NCBI GenBank assembly: GCA_019054805.1
Contig: JAHQIY010000008.1
Span: forward strand, 3,829,501 to 3,893,500
Direction of reading: 5' to 3'
Origin: Brachionus manjavacas
Lineage: Eukaryota > Rotifera > Eurotatoria > Ploima > Brachionidae
DNA length: 64,000 nucleotides
Both the position numbers and the translations under genes were made by a program. Below the pieces are notes generated by a model. The model was given only the letters and a program-made list of their open reading frames with translations. It ran no database searches and was not told the DNA's origin. The stretch's first letter is position 1, and every line of letters begins with the position of its first letter. Of this stretch, positions 48,501 to 61,600 are shown in pieces.

Positions 48501-49194
48501 ATTGAATAACCTTTTTAGTATTCTCAGTTTTGCCAGCCCCAGACTCTCCACTTTAGCATACAAATTAGTCCAAAATCTAATTTAATTCATTCGAATACTC
48601 ACGTGATCAACATAGATTGATTCTCTCTGTCTCTCAACATGTTAGCGTAAGCATTGTCAGCAATCGAGTACAAATGTGGTGGTACTTCAGTTCTTTTTTT
48701 ACCTCGGTACAAATCAACCATTTTCATGGTGTAAATTGGTAATCTTTTGTAAGGATTTATTGCAACACAAAAGAGCCCAGAATAAGTCTAGAAAAAATTA
48801 AAATTTACTTTAAAAAATTAATTTTTTTTTTATAAAAAATTATTACATAGATAAACCAGGCCTTGTATCTCTCACGTAAATTGTGCAATACAGAGGCGTC
48901 ATTCAGATAGGTCAGATCAGCCATATCGTCACACTTGTCGAACTTTGGTGGATTCATCTGTTGTATGTCGTCTTTTTTGACCGTGACTTGTTCTCCCTTG
49001 CCAGTCTTGACTGTCACTTCTTCGCCTTTGGTGCTTTGGATCTCAGCAGCAAGGAAACCCTCAGTTTTGTCAGGTATCCAGCAATTCTTTTTGCCATCGA
49101 AAGCCCTAGCCTGCATCTTAATTCTCTCAGATTGGGGTACCAATAAGTACTTAAGAGATTCAACAATCTCTGGATCATTCATATCAGCGTACAT
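42549..49194 (-). CDS. Mhc: muscle myosin heavy chain, copy D (intact)
   Basis: Full-length class II muscle myosin with every frame open. Exons: 49194-48847, 48787-48603, 48550-48454, 48370-48269 (4a) or 48153-48052 (4b), 47949-47787, 47717-44902, 44848-43256, 43205-43071, 43026-42670, 42617-42549. With one version of exon 4 the sum is 1954 codons. P-loop, switch I and II, actin-binding loop 2, converter and rod are all as in A-C. The tail ends SSIRRN. Two features are only here: the duplicated exon 4 and the 53-bp intron at 44849-44901. Divergence from A-C is patchy: exons 1-3, 4b and 7-9 and parts of 6 differ, while others are identical, which suggests conversion. Because it is intact and can make two isoforms, it is the best candidate for the ancestral working gene. 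Confidence 0.95.
44849..44901 (-). other. 53-bp intron present only in myosin D
   Basis: GTAAGC at the 5' side, TTTTAAG at the 3' side, phase 0, between HANKAR and ANIEKLA in the rod. Copies A-C have the two halves joined ([13 protein letters not shown]) with no gap. The flanking coding sequence is among the diverged parts of D. Confidence 0.9.
48052..48153 (-). other. myosin D exon 4b, alternative switch I exon
   Basis: 102 bp, 34 codons, phase 0 on both sides, with acceptor GTAATCAG and donor GTAAGTAG. It encodes [20 protein letters not shown] followed by the switch I end NNNSSRF. It differs from exon 4a at TKQ/KKE, QS/SA and F/Y. Joining both 4a and 4b would duplicate switch I, so they should be used one at a time. 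Copies A-C have only a 57-bp intron here. Confidence 0.88.
48269..48370 (-). other. myosin D exon 4a, switch I exon of the A-C type
   Basis: 102 bp, phase 0, encoding [20 protein letters not shown] and the same NNNSSRF end. Its protein sequence equals exon 4 of copies A-C. It lies 115 bp upstream of exon 4b in gene order, with good splice sites of its own. Confidence 0.9.
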
Positions 49195-52100
49195 TTTTCG
49201 CTTGGTAGTTTAAGTATTCTCTCTCTTCTAAACCAAAGCAAGTGAAATTTAAAACACGCAAATAAGATTAATAAGAAAAAACTTGAGTTTTAAAGTATCT
49301 AATGGATTTTGGTTTTCAGTTCACCTCCTTTTATATCTATTCAACTAGAATCTTTTTTGCAGAGCCTATCAGTCTAGAAATCAACGAATAGGAAAAAAAG
49401 AAATAATTACTAAGGAAGCTAACCCAATTTTATCTTTGTTTAAAATAACTAAAAAAGGAATTCGAGATAAATCAATTGAATAATTTATTTTCTGTGATTA
49501 CACATGAAGAAACGGTGCGCTAGAAAAATCGCATCAAGCTCGACCTATTTCTGACTATGCCAGCCAACATCCTTCTCCTCAGCGAATTTCAGTTGTTTAA
49601 ATTCTTGGAAATTGGCTTGAAATGCGTCGGTTTTTATAGGCTTGTATTCTTGTTGAGATCGAATGCTTATCAGCAGTTTTTTGTTATCAAAAACTCGGCA
49701 GCCAGTTAGCTAGCACAAGCAGAAGTTGTTTGATGGAAAAAATCATCATCAGTATCAAGATAGTTTTTATAAATAAATTAAACTTAATAAAATAAATTAT
49801 ATTCGACTAACTCACAATCGGAACGGAGGGAATCAATGAGAACCAAGTTTGATTGATTTATCTATCTGCGATATTTAGATTATGCTTTACCTATCGTAAA
49901 GTTGAAGAGATAATCCGATTCGAATGAGATATTCGGCAAATAATTTATGATCCGAAGTGAAGGAACCCGTGCAATTAAGTTCAATAGGAAGGTGGAATAA
50001 AATATGTTGTTCAGTTTTAATTGCCTTAAAAAGCAATTTTTGGAGAATGTTAAATTTTTTTAAATTTGTTCAGTGTTTAGCTAGGGAGCACATTTTGGAT
50101 ATGAAGGAATCCATTTTGTTTAAAAACGAGCTATGCTTCAATCTTTTGCAAAATGCTCTTTACTTTTATTTTGATTGATTAGTGGCTGGATAAAAAATAA
50201 TTAAAAATCAGAGCAAAAAAACTTTGAGTCGATTGAAATAATTCACAAAAATTTTGATTCTATCTTTTATTTTGAATAATCATTTTTTGATTAATTAAGC
50301 AAGTCTTAAAAAAAGATTTATTATTTGAATGGTTTTGTAAAAGAAAATTGATAAATATGTTCAGCTTTTATTAAATATTTAACAAAATTATTTTAAAAAT
50401 GAAAATTATCCACTTGAATCTAGATTAATGTGAAGTGTAAATTTAGATTTATTCTGTTCTGGATTTAACAAGTCGAAAATTGATTTTCTTCTTAAATAAA
50501 TGCATCTGTTTTTTTTCTGTTTTGATTTAAAACTTAATTTGAAATCTCCATGAAGAAAATCAGCATTCATTTGATTATTCATTGACTTAAAAAAATCAAA
50601 AATACTTAAATATGATCAAAGAAATAAAAAATATTTTTTCATCAAAAAAAATTGTCAACTAATGTCAAATACTTGATAAATCAAATACAAAAAAAATTAT
50701 CAGAATAGTTTATGAATTGTTCTTTTTTCAGGAGTAGTAAAATTAAAAGCTGGGTTCAGCACAAACTTTTTAAAATAATTGTCAATAATTGATAAAAAAA
50801 AATTTTCTGTAGTTTTGCTCCAAACTTCACCCCCGCAAATATTAAGTGCTGCTCAAAGTTGTTCAAAAGTCAAAAGTCATTAGGATTGAATTAAAATTGA
50901 CTTTGGCTTAAAATCAAGTCAAAATTAATATTTGAATTTTACCATGCAGTGATGATCGTGGCCTTCTTGAGTCAAAGTCTTTAAAGTGGCCTTTTTTCTG
51001 ACTTTTGCACAAGTCTGAAAATTTCTCTATGTCGATGCTTCGTTGTTTCTTTGAAAATGTAATGTTTTATTTATTATTGATAATTTCAAAACGATTTCCT
51101 TTTTTATATATTCATTTTCAGAAAAAAATAATTGATCAAAATATATAAATCGATTTTAAATTATTTGATAAATAGTTTTGTTTTTAAACGATGTCAAATC
51201 TTTAGTTAAAATTCTGAGTAAAAAATATTTATGAAATTTTTAGTGTTCAGTGTTACTTTATTTTTAATTTTTCTATTATTTCAAATAGTAAATTAAGTTA
51301 ATGAATAAATTTTAAAATTAATTCAATTTTTGTTCAACTATTATTCAAAGTGAGTTGAGCTTAATTTTAACAAAAACCTTTGACTTTTGTGCCTAGTTGA
51401 GAACTAATTATCTAGCTAGATCAAAACAAAGAGCCATTGTTGATGTCTTTTCTTCGAGTAGATGAACCTACTGAGTTAGCTCTTTAAGGCAAACTGCAAG
51501 TTGGGATACTAGAAAATTTAATTTATTTTATCCTCTTAGAAATTCTTATCCTAAAAAAAGGATCAGTGACTATGAGTCCATAAAAAAGCATGATATAAAG
51601 CGACTAAAAATAAAGCTATCAAGCTTGTATCATGAATAAAGCTTTCAAATGACTAGACAGTTGGGCCAGAAGTGATTTAATAAATTTTTTAAAAACTTGA
51701 AAAGAAACTCTAATACGATCAAATGATTCCATCTGATTGCTTTATTTCCAAGCTCATTAGCCATATGCCCTGCAGGTTCAACAACAATTCAGGATACCTT
51801 ACACAAACAAGTTGTTTAGACATGTACATGAAAGAATAAATTTGTGAAAATCGGGCGATCTCTTACTGGATCATACTATCAGCTAAATTGAAAATTAAGT
51901 CCAATATGAATGGATTTAAAAAATTTATAATTTAATTTTTAAAATAAACTATGCATTAGTTAATTTCAATGATATTTAGTTTTCCTGTAAAACAGCTCTC
52001 AGATAATTTAATAGTAATCATTTCACTGAAATAAAGCTTATCCTTGAGGCTGTGTTAAAGAGAAAAATTTAAGTATAATTGAAAATAGCTTTTAATGACA

Positions 52101-53613
52101 ATTATCAAGCACTTTTGTAATCAAGAAAAAAAGAAAATTTTAAAATGAAAAAAGTTTTTTTTTAAAATACAGAAAAATAAAAAAAAACATCAAAAAATTG
52201 AGAAATTAATTAATTAATTTTAATTTTAATAACTTTTAATAAAGTTCGAGCTTGAAAAACTACAGAACTGTCTGAATTTCCAAAACCTGACTCAAAAATA
52301 TTAATCCGCATTCTTGAATTCCGAAAAAAACTGTTTTTTTAGGTTTGATGAAAATTTTTTTTTTCCCTCCTCTTTAAAGAATAAGAAAAAAATTAAAAGT
52401 TGGCTATCTTTAAGCTAAATATCTCATGTTATAATAAGTATAACTTAATCAATATGAATATATTCTGAAAGGGCATAGTCTCATCTTCAAAATATTATTT
52501 ATTATTTTAGATTAACAAATAAAATTTCTTTGAAAACAAAAATCGCCAAAATCTTCTTATGAGTTTCACATTTATTTTTTTTATTGAAGTTACAGTTTTT
52601 ATTCGATTCTCAAATGACTTTAATTTGGGCCTCTTAAATAACTCTGTACTTAATTTTATATTTTCATGAAGATCAAAAATAAAGTAATTAGAAAATTTAT
52701 TATTTAGCAAAAATTTAATAAGAAAACTATAATAAAAAATTTGACAAATTTGACAATCATTAAATGATATAAGTAGGAAAAAATTCCTTTTTAATAATTT
52801 CAATAATTGTCTTCACTACTTCATGACAGGTGATTGAACCGATATTTAATTAAAACTTAAAAAAATACTAAAAATATTTTAGCATAACCGAATTTCAATC
52901 ATAAAACTATGATCTGAATAAAAAAATATAAAGGTTTTGATATATGATTTAAGACAGCAAGAACCTTGTTGAAAATAAACGACTAAAATAATCTAAGATT
53001 ATTTACATGAATGTAAATTTAATTCAGTCTAAAATTTCAAAAAGATTTTTTTGTAATTTATTTTCAGCAGGTTGAAAATTATTTTCTTTTTCTTTCAAAA
53101 AGACTGTGTCGTCATTTCTAATTATTTTTTCACAAACTAAACCAAATGCCGTCAGCTTGAAATATTTTACTTTTAAACTAATGCTACACTATCAACATCT
53201 AGTATGAAATTACTTTGAATTTTGTTTGTCCATCTAAAATAACAAACAATTTTCTTAAGTAATGCTTAGATTAGGTTAAAATATAAGGGAGTCTGACTAT
53301 CACTTAAAAATTATGTTGAGTCAAGTAACTTGCATATTTTAAATTTAACAAATACGTGTCTTTTAATTGAATCTAAAATTTCAAATTTTGCAATATAATA
53401 AAGTTGAGAAAAATAAAATTTAATCTTTAAATTAAGGGAAAAGAGCAAAAAATAAAATTTTTATCTCTAAAAAAACAAATTTAAATTATACAAGCTTTTT
53501 ATGCAACAAAAAAACTTTAAAGCTTTCTCGAATGAAAAAACCCAATTACGTGGTTTTTACCTTCACACTACAAAATTTTATAATTTGACTTTTTTTGTTG
53601 GTCCGATTTAGAA
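49195..53613. other. intergenic region between myosin D and SAR1
   Basis: The first 200 bp are the 5' UTR and core promoter of myosin D. 49500-49960 is less AT-rich than its surroundings and could hold regulatory DNA, but I recognise no motif set. Open frames at 49957-50178 and 52507-52803 are short, Lys/Phe/Asn-rich and without domain signal. Nothing else supportable is seen. Confidence 0.5.
49327..49335 (-). promoter_or_regulatory. TATA box of myosin D
   Basis: TATAAAAGG on the minus strand about 135 bp before the ATG, a close match to the consensus. The surrounding promoter has no visible similarity to those of A-C, so D may be controlled differently. Confidence 0.6.
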
Positions 53614-54246
53614 ATGTTTCTCTGGGACTGGTTCAGCGGAATTCTGAACTTTTTGGGTTTGTACAAAAAATCCGGCAAACTGGTCTTTCTGGGTCTAGAC
53701 AATGCGGGCAAAACAACACTACTTCACATGCTAAAGGACGACAAACTAGCTCAGCACGTCCCGACTCTTCATCCAACATCTGAAGAGCTTACATTGGGAA
53801 GCATTCGATTCACTACATTCGATCTAGGTGGCCATGCACAGGTGCGTAAAGTTTGGAAAGATTATTTTCCCGCAGTGGACGCAATCGTGTTCCTAATTGA
53901 CGCATGGGACCGTCAGCGATTCGGTGAATCAATTGCCGAGCTAGATTCTTTATTGTCAGACGAGCAGCTAGCTGAATGCCCAATTTTATTACTGGGAAAC
54001 AAAATAGACAAGCAAGGTGCTGCTGGTGAGCAAGAGCTAAGACAAGTCTTCAAGCTTTATGGTCGCACTACAGGTCAAGTAAGAAATTTTCTTCAGATTG
54101 ATTACCAAAGAAATTAACGAGTTATTTGGAAGGGAAAAATCCCAAGAGAAAAATTAGGCGCTAGACCGATGGAGCTATTTATGTGCAGTGTTAAACAGCG
54201 AGAGGGCTATGGTGAAGCTTTTAGATGGTTATCTCAATATTTGTAA
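53614..54246 (+). CDS. SAR1: SAR1 small GTPase
   Basis: SAR1 is the Arf-family GTPase that starts COPII coat assembly at the ER. Exon 1 is 53614-54078 and exon 2 is 54133-54246, joined by a 54-bp intron (GTAAGA...TTTGGAAG); product 192 residues, the family's usual size. It starts MFLWDWFSG, the amphipathic N-terminal helix, then [21 protein letters not shown]1 is GLDNAGKT (27-34), the switch I Thr lies in [10 protein letters not shown]3 is DLGGH (70-74), and NKID is at 129-132. The C-terminal end [21 protein letters not shown] is diagnostic of SAR1. The start agrees with known SAR1 proteins. An AATAAA lies about 35 bp after the stop. Confidence 0.96.
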
Positions 54247-54299
54247 AGAAAATTTATTAAAAAATTTATTTTTAGTTTGAATAAAATTAGAAAAAATTA

Positions 54300-55332
54300 T
54301 TATTTTGAATTTTGAGCAGTTCGTCTTTTGGTTTGGCTTGCTGATATATTCATTAGTGGTGAGATAATAAGTTCACAACAAAACGAATAGTAAATATTTG
54401 GATTGAACGAAATTAATGAAAAATAGGATAAAAACCACGGAATTCTCATTATTGAAAAAATACCTAAAATCTAATTGAAAAAATGAAACAATTATTAATA
54501 TTTTATTTTATAAACAAACCAAGTTATTTTTTACTTTTATAAATGTTTTGGTAATTTCCCAATGCTTTGAGCTCCTGAAAATTTTGCTTCTGATTTTTGA
54601 CGCGCTTTGCTGATTTAAAATTTTAAATTCAGTTCTCCTTTTTTTTGCTGATTGTAGGCTAAAGTTATATGACTTTCCGATGATGGTTTTTTTGTACACA
54701 TACCGAATGAGTATTAGATACAAAAATGTGGTCAAAAACCAGTTGACACTGATCACTAGTAAAATAAAATAATTGTAGAAGTAGATTACATATTCTCTGA
54801 AACAAAAAAAGGCTTCTTGATCAGCGTATCTGGAACAATTTGGCACAAAGTTGTCTAGTATAATTTCATAGCAATCGTTCATCAAGAGTCGTGCCAGACT
54901 CGAGGACGAAATGATTATTGTTATGGTGTAAAAAATGCGAAAGAACCGCTTCAGGTCCAGACGAATATTGGTGCAAATGAATAAAAAACGATCTATGGCC
55001 ATTAGAATTAGAAGATTGTTGTAAACAAACATTATAAAATCGGTGACCGAATACAAAAATTTGCAGAGAAAATTTGATTTTAGATGCCTAGTTTCCCTCA
55101 GAATGTAGTGGGGCATTGCTATTAGGGTGAATAAAATGTTGATTAAGAATATTTGTGTTTTTATGTAATCAGCTGAGATTTTCTTGCGAATTTTGTGAGT
55201 TAGATAGATTGACCAAGTGTTCAAGGACAGTGATAAAAATATTGTAAAACTCATGAAAATTTGGAAGATAACAAGTTTGGCTGAATGGTTTAGTTCGTAC
55301 AATTTATTTTCAATTCCTAAGCTGAAGTTCAT
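54300..55332 (-). CDS. rhodopsin-like G-protein-coupled receptor, orphan, frame break in last exon
   Basis: Exon 1, 55332-54535, codes for about 266 residues with five hydrophobic helices. TM1 has SLNTW, TM2 is FLINILFTLIAM, TM3 starts after a Cys (CKFLYSVTDF) and ends MAIDRFLFIC (DRF for DRY). TM4 is followed by a loop with Cys residues (NCSRYADQ..FFCF), then TM5 and a basic loop KKRRTEF. A donor at ATAAAA|GTAAAA and an acceptor CAATTAG at 54472 lead to a second segment with a TM6-like ILGIFSIMRIPWF. The frame then runs into a stop; a TM7-like CELIISPLMNIS lies one base out of frame, across six A at 54419-54424. The usual TM2 Asp and NPxxY are not clear, so this is a fast-evolving receptor or a decaying one. 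Confidence 0.65.
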
Positions 55333-58300
55333 TGCTTTTTTTCATGCTAAATTAAATCAAAAAATCAAACTGCATAAATTTCTATCTTTTAAATTTTATC
55401 TTGATTGATTCCAATTTTTCAACTCATTTGACAAAAAAAATAACAAAATGTATCGTGACTTGAGAACATTTTTGAGAGCCTAATTAAAATATTTAAACCA
55501 AAATTTTTAATTGATTTTTCCACTTTTCATTAATGAATAAATGTGAATTGAAGTCTACTGCTCTTCAGTAAATTATTGAAATTTGTTCCACAAATTCAAT
55601 AGTCAAATAATGCTGATTTAAAACCGATTTTTTTGTCTAATTTATTTTTAAAGCATTAGGTAACTAGCCTAATTACAGGTAAGAGTTATATCTAAAATTC
55701 AAAGCACATTTTTATTAATTTAAACATTGATCATTAATTAATTTTAACTACTAATTTCAGCGGTTTTAAATTTGAACATTGTATAACAAAATCTTAGATG
55801 GATTTAAACACAAATATTTTATTTTCAAAATCAAAAATATTCGAGGTATTTATATTGAAATTTGCTAAGGGATATGATCTGGTGGCCTTTGGTTAAATTA
55901 ATCGGATATTTTAAATAATCCTTTTTATTTCAGATTTGGTCACGATTTTCTCTAATGCCATTATTTCAACAAAATCTGACATTTTTGATAAATTAATAAT
56001 CACAAATATCAAAAAACTAATTATTTTTAAATTTTTTGTTAATCAGATTGCTCTCTGTTAATTAGTTCCTCATTCGATAAAATTATTTAACCATGACATG
56101 GTTTTTAAATATTCTAAAACCTTTAATGACCGACTATCATGAAGTATTAATAGGGCTTTGCAATTAAACTAATTATTTTTTGATGATCAATAAATTTTAA
56201 AATCTTAATCTTTATTTTCTATCTCGATTCAAAAGTTAATAGCTTAATAATCCTTGAATTCATACTTAAAGTTTTAGATTGCTACTTAGAAGACTAAATT
56301 TATAGAATATTTTTTTTTTTGTATTCTCTATTCGGGCAAATTTAGGAAATTTATCACTAGATTAAAAACAAATATATTTAAAAAAATACTTTGAAATCAA
56401 TTTAATAATTGAAACCTCTCTTGAATGGAATCTGAACTTCAGTTTTTTTCAAATTAATTTTATTTAAAAGAAACCTTGAAAAATTTCCTAGCGAATTACA
56501 TTTTGAATTAATTCCAATTAAGAAAATTAGCCTATTCTAAAAAATGATTGATAAACGGTTGTTGAGTTTTTCATTTTTTAATTAGAGTATTTTTAATATT
56601 GAAAAAAAAATCAATACTTTTAGAGAATTTTAATTAAAAAAAAAACAAGAACAAATTTGTGAATTTTTTTCTATTTTTTTATTTAGTATTCTCGAAATTT
56701 AAAACTTTGAAGAACATTATTTTTTGATAAAAAAGATATCAAGAATAAATAAAAAATATTGTATCAAAAAATCTGTGAATATTACGAAATTTTGGTTTCG
56801 TAATATTCAACTGTCCCTATGTCCTCCTTCTTACTTTTTTAAGGGTTTATGATTGATACTACGCTTTGAAAAAGAAAACTTCGTAATTATTATTTCCTTA
56901 AATCAAAACTTTTGTTGAATTTTAAATAAAAAATACTATAATATCCGTTTTTTAATTCAAATCCTTAGAAATATAGTTTTCACTAATTAATTATTTAGTT
57001 TTTCAAGGGTCAATTAAGAAAATCGAGATGAACCATCCGGAAAATTTATGATTTTATCTTGAGAAAAAAAAAATTTCGCCTTTAAAATTGTTGCTTTTGA
57101 CAATAATGCATTGAATAAAATTCTCATTCAGAGGATGATATTTAAAAATAATGGTTTTCCTATTTTTAATAAAATTTTATATAAGTTTAAGCTTTCAATG
57201 GTAAAGTGAACGTGAGAAAATTGATTTAGAACAGAAAAAAATTAAGAAAATTTTACTAAATTCTCTTAAAAAATAATTAAAAATCATTTTTTTCTATTTT
57301 TATTTGAATTTTTTCTCCAAAGTACTGGATTCATTGATAATTAAATCTTTAACTTCTCTTCAATCATAAAATTGACTTGTATTACTAAAATTTTTTCCGT
57401 AAACTAATATTTTTTTTCTACTGTTTATTTAATAAATTTTAAAGTTTTGAAATTTTAACTAATGGAAATTTAAGTAGAAGATATTACCTCATATTTCGAA
57501 AGAATAGAAAGCAATTTACTACTTATTTATTATTTTATCAGTGAATTTAAATTTTTCTCAGAATCAATAATCTAAAAGGAAAATTTATTTGCCTAAATGT
57601 ACAAAGATCAAGAAAATCGAGAAAAATAATAAAAAATAAAAAAAGAGATAAATGAAAAATTAATTTTTTTGAAAAGAAAATAAATCATACATTTTTTGTT
57701 AAAAAATTTTAATATAAAAACTGCAATTTAAAATTTTTAAATTTTTAAAGTCATCAATTAGATAATTGAATATTTTCATTAACTAAATTAAAAAGAAAGC
57801 AGTGTTTTTTGGAATAAATAAAATTTAGTCTTTAAAAATTTTCAAAGAGCTGTTTTTTTAATTAATATTCAATTATCTCGATAATTTATTTATGTTTTTT
57901 TATTTATCCATTATTTTATTATTTATTCTATTTATTTTAAAATTTTTATTTTAGACCCAAAAATTAACTTTCAGACATGCTTTGATGAAGGCTTATTAAA
58001 TCATGGAGATTTTAAAACATTCGTTGAAATAATTTTAAACTTCAAAAACAGAGTCTTTTAATGATTTATAAAAAATTATAATCTTATCAGTATTAAATGA
58101 ATTTTCAAAATTTTAAACTAAGTTTAAATTCTTTCATTTATTTTTTATTTTATTTTCGGTTTTAACTTAAATTTTTTTTCAAAAGTATAATCATATAGAT
58201 GAAAGGAAGGGATAAGTCTCAATTCCAACTGATCATGGCCTTACCTTAATTGTGTTTCATTTCTATTTAAAATTCAAATTTTGATATTTTAAATTGAATT

Positions 58301-58642
58301 TTATTAATAATAAAATTGAAATCTTTTTTGAATAAAATTCTGAAATTATTGTATAGCGTCTTGATGCACAAAATCCATCTATAAGCAATACTTTTATTAA
58401 ATTCTGAGCATATTTTTTATAATTTCGACTGCAATTTTTGCGCATTTTAAATTCTGCTTAAAATTTATAATTTAAAGCATTTATATATGTGTTTATTAAT
58501 AAACAAACCAACAAATTTACAGAGCTTTATGCGTTAGGACCCTAAACTAATTTTTTCACAAAATTTTTTCTATTAAAGATACCATAGGTACTTTTTTGTC
58601 ACTTTTTAAATGAACTTTTATCTTTAAATAGAGGGCTTCATA
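55333..58642. other. AT-rich intergenic DNA
   Basis: Between the receptor gene and NDUFS1, which are divergently transcribed, so both promoters should lie here. I see no gene, RNA or repeat that I can support; the small open frame at 58263-58445 is low-complexity. Confidence 0.5.
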
Positions 58643-61600
58643 ATGAATAAACTATTATTGAACGGCTCAAAAAAACTCTTGAGCTCGTCACTAAACAAAA
58701 ACGTCTTAAAAAATAGTTCAGGTATAACTTGCTCAATCAATCAAACTAAAGTTTAACGCAAACAATTATTTTAGCTTTATTGTCAACAAATGTTCCGCAA
58801 AACCCTCCTGATAATCGAGTGGAAGTCTTTGTTGACGATAAACCAATACTTGTCCAACCCGGTGTCACTGTCTTACAAGTACTTTAAGGAAAAATACTTT
58901 AAAAAAAATTAAGCATTTAAATAAAAAAGGCTTGTGCAGAAGCTGGTGTTGAGATACCGAGATTTTGCTATCACGAACGTCTGGCAATAGCTGGTAACTG
59001 CCGAATGTGTTTGGTTGAAGTTGAGCGAACACCAAAGGTAAATTAAAAAGAAAAAGAAAATTATTTATAATTATTTGTAATTTTTTTTAAATAGCCTGTA
59101 GCCTCTTGTGCCATGCCAGTAATGAAAGGTATGAGGATAAAGACCGACTCGCCAGCTACAAAAAAAGCCCGTGAAGGTGTCATGGAATTTTTGCTTGTCA
59201 ATCATCCATTAGACTGTCCAGTTTGTGATCAAGGAGGTGAATGCGACTTGCAAGACCAGGCCATGGCTTTTGGCAGTGATAGATCTCGTTTTACGGATAT
59301 TTTTTTCTCGGGTAAAAGAGCTGTGGAGGACAAAAATTTGGGACCTTTGGTAAAAACCAGCATGAACAGATGTATTCATTGTACTCGTTGTGTCCGTTTT
59401 GCCAGTGAAGTAGCTGGCGTTGACGATTTGGGAACTACTGGTAGAGGTGGTGATATGCAAATTGGAACATATGTTGAAAAACTATTGGCATCTGAAGTAA
59501 GTGGTAATGTTATTGATTTATGTCCAGTAGGTGCCCTTACATCCAAACCATATGCTTTTACGGCAAGACCGTGGGAATTAAGGTAATAAAATAAATAATT
59601 AAAAAATATGGTAAATTTTTTTTAGAAAAATAAGTTCAATTGATGTTTTGGATGCTGTTGGTTCAAACATTGTTGTCCAACACAGAGCTGGTGATGTAAT
59701 GCGAGTTTTACCAAGACTAAATGAAGACATAAACGAAGAATGGCTCGATGACAAAGCCAGATTTTCGTATGATGGTCTTCGTCGCCAAAGATTGGTGACA
59801 CCTATGGTCCGCGGATACGACGGTTTGCTAAAACCATGTGATTGGGAAGATGCATTCTACGCTGTAGCAGACAGGCTCAGCCAAGCTACCGGCTCTCAAG
59901 TAGCTGCATTGGCTGGAAGCTTGGTAGACGCAGAGTCGTTGGTCGCCTTGAAGGATTTGATGAACAAGCTCGGAAGCGAAAATGTCTTTGTCGAGGAATC
60001 TTTTCCAAGTCAAGGAGCCAGCACTGATCTAAGAACAAATTATGTTTCCAATGCGAGTATCAATTCTCTAGAACAAGCCGATTTGGTTCTTCTGATCGGA
60101 ACAAATCCGCGATACGAAGCTCCAATGTACAACACTCGTATTAGAAAAGGTCTTGTTCATAATGAACTAAGAGTAGCACTTCTGGGTTCTAAAGTCAATT
60201 TGTCTTACGAATACGACTATCTTGGTGATTCTGCTCAAGCTTTAGAAGAACTTCTCAATGGTAAACATGAATACAGCAAATTTTTGGCAAAGGCTAAACG
60301 ACCTTTGATCGTTCTTGGCTCTAGTGCTTTACAACGCAAAGATGCCGATTCTCTATTTAACCTGGCTACTAGGTTATCAGAGAAATTAAGAATTCAAAAT
60401 GGATGTCCAAGCGATTGGAAAGTGTTCAATGTCCTTCAAAGAGTAAGTTTAATATTTTTTTTTACAAAAAGAAAAGGGTGAAAAAAAATTACTTAACTAT
60501 AAACCATAACACTTTAAGAAATGGCAATATTTTTTCAATTCTTTGTACTTTTAAATTTTTTACGAAAAAAATTTAAATTTGTTGTTGACACTGACAGAAT
60601 ATCGATTTTATTATAGACTTTTAAAATTTCTAAAAAAGGTAAATAATTCAAAATCAGAATTATTTTCCTTGAATAAATTTTATTCACTTAAAAAATAATA
60701 AAATCACTGAAATGCAGTATTTTTGCATGCAGATTTCCTCAAAAAAAATTTGAAGCTTCATAGTAGTGTACCACCAACTATCAAATTTTGTTAGTTGAAT
60801 TTTTTCCGATTCTGAATTGACAATTTGTTCTAGAAGTTAATTTCTCTCTTTGCAGCATCGTTCAATTTTCTAGTGCAAGGTATCCAGTTCTAAATTGTTT
60901 TACACAAAAAATACAGAAATATTATAGAAAAATATTTTTGAAGGAATCTTTGTGCTTTGTTTAGATTAAATTTTATCGAAATAAATCTACAATTAGATAG
61001 GAAAAGCTTAAGAATGAAGAGTCTAAAAACATTCAAAAAATGAAATCAAAAAATTAATCTATTAATATTATTTAATTAATTTTAAAATCGAAAATGAGCA
61101 TTATTTTCTTATCCATTTTTAAATGAATTTGGGCCTAAGCCCCTTAAACTATCAATAAAATTTTCTTAAATAATATTTGAACAATATTTGGATTTTTGAA
61201 AGTTTTATAATCATTTTTCTTCAAAAAATACTATCCAAAACAATTTTCTCTAAAATAATAGTCTCTTCCTTGATTCCACTAATCTGATTTAATATATTTT
61301 TTGACGAAATCAATTTATATAATTTATATTAAAAATATTTGTGGTTTTTCATTTTACCTTTCAAAAAATTTGATGTCTTTAAAGAGTATTTGAATAAAAC
61401 TTAATTCGAAATTCCAGTAGGAAGTCAAAGATTTCTGAGTCCTAATATAACAATTGAACTACTTGGCTGGTTCATGGTTTTCTTTTGAAAAAATGAGCCT
61501 CAAGGTAACATGCATTATCACTGATATTTTCCTTCTGGAAAAGTAATCAATTTGGTAAGGATTTTGATGTAATTGGCATACACTTGAATTGATTAACAAT

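Noticed and set aside
49957-50178. 73-codon plus-strand open frame upstream of myosin D
   Set aside because: No similarity to any family and no conserved motif; composition like surrounding DNA.
51605-51616. CTAAAAATAA, a match to the MEF2 consensus, upstream of myosin D
   Set aside because: About 2.3 kb from the TATA box, and such A/T words are expected often by chance in this sequence.
52507-52803. 98-codon minus-strand open frame
   Set aside because: Lys/Phe/Asn/Ile-rich, no domain, no neighbours or splice partners that extend it.
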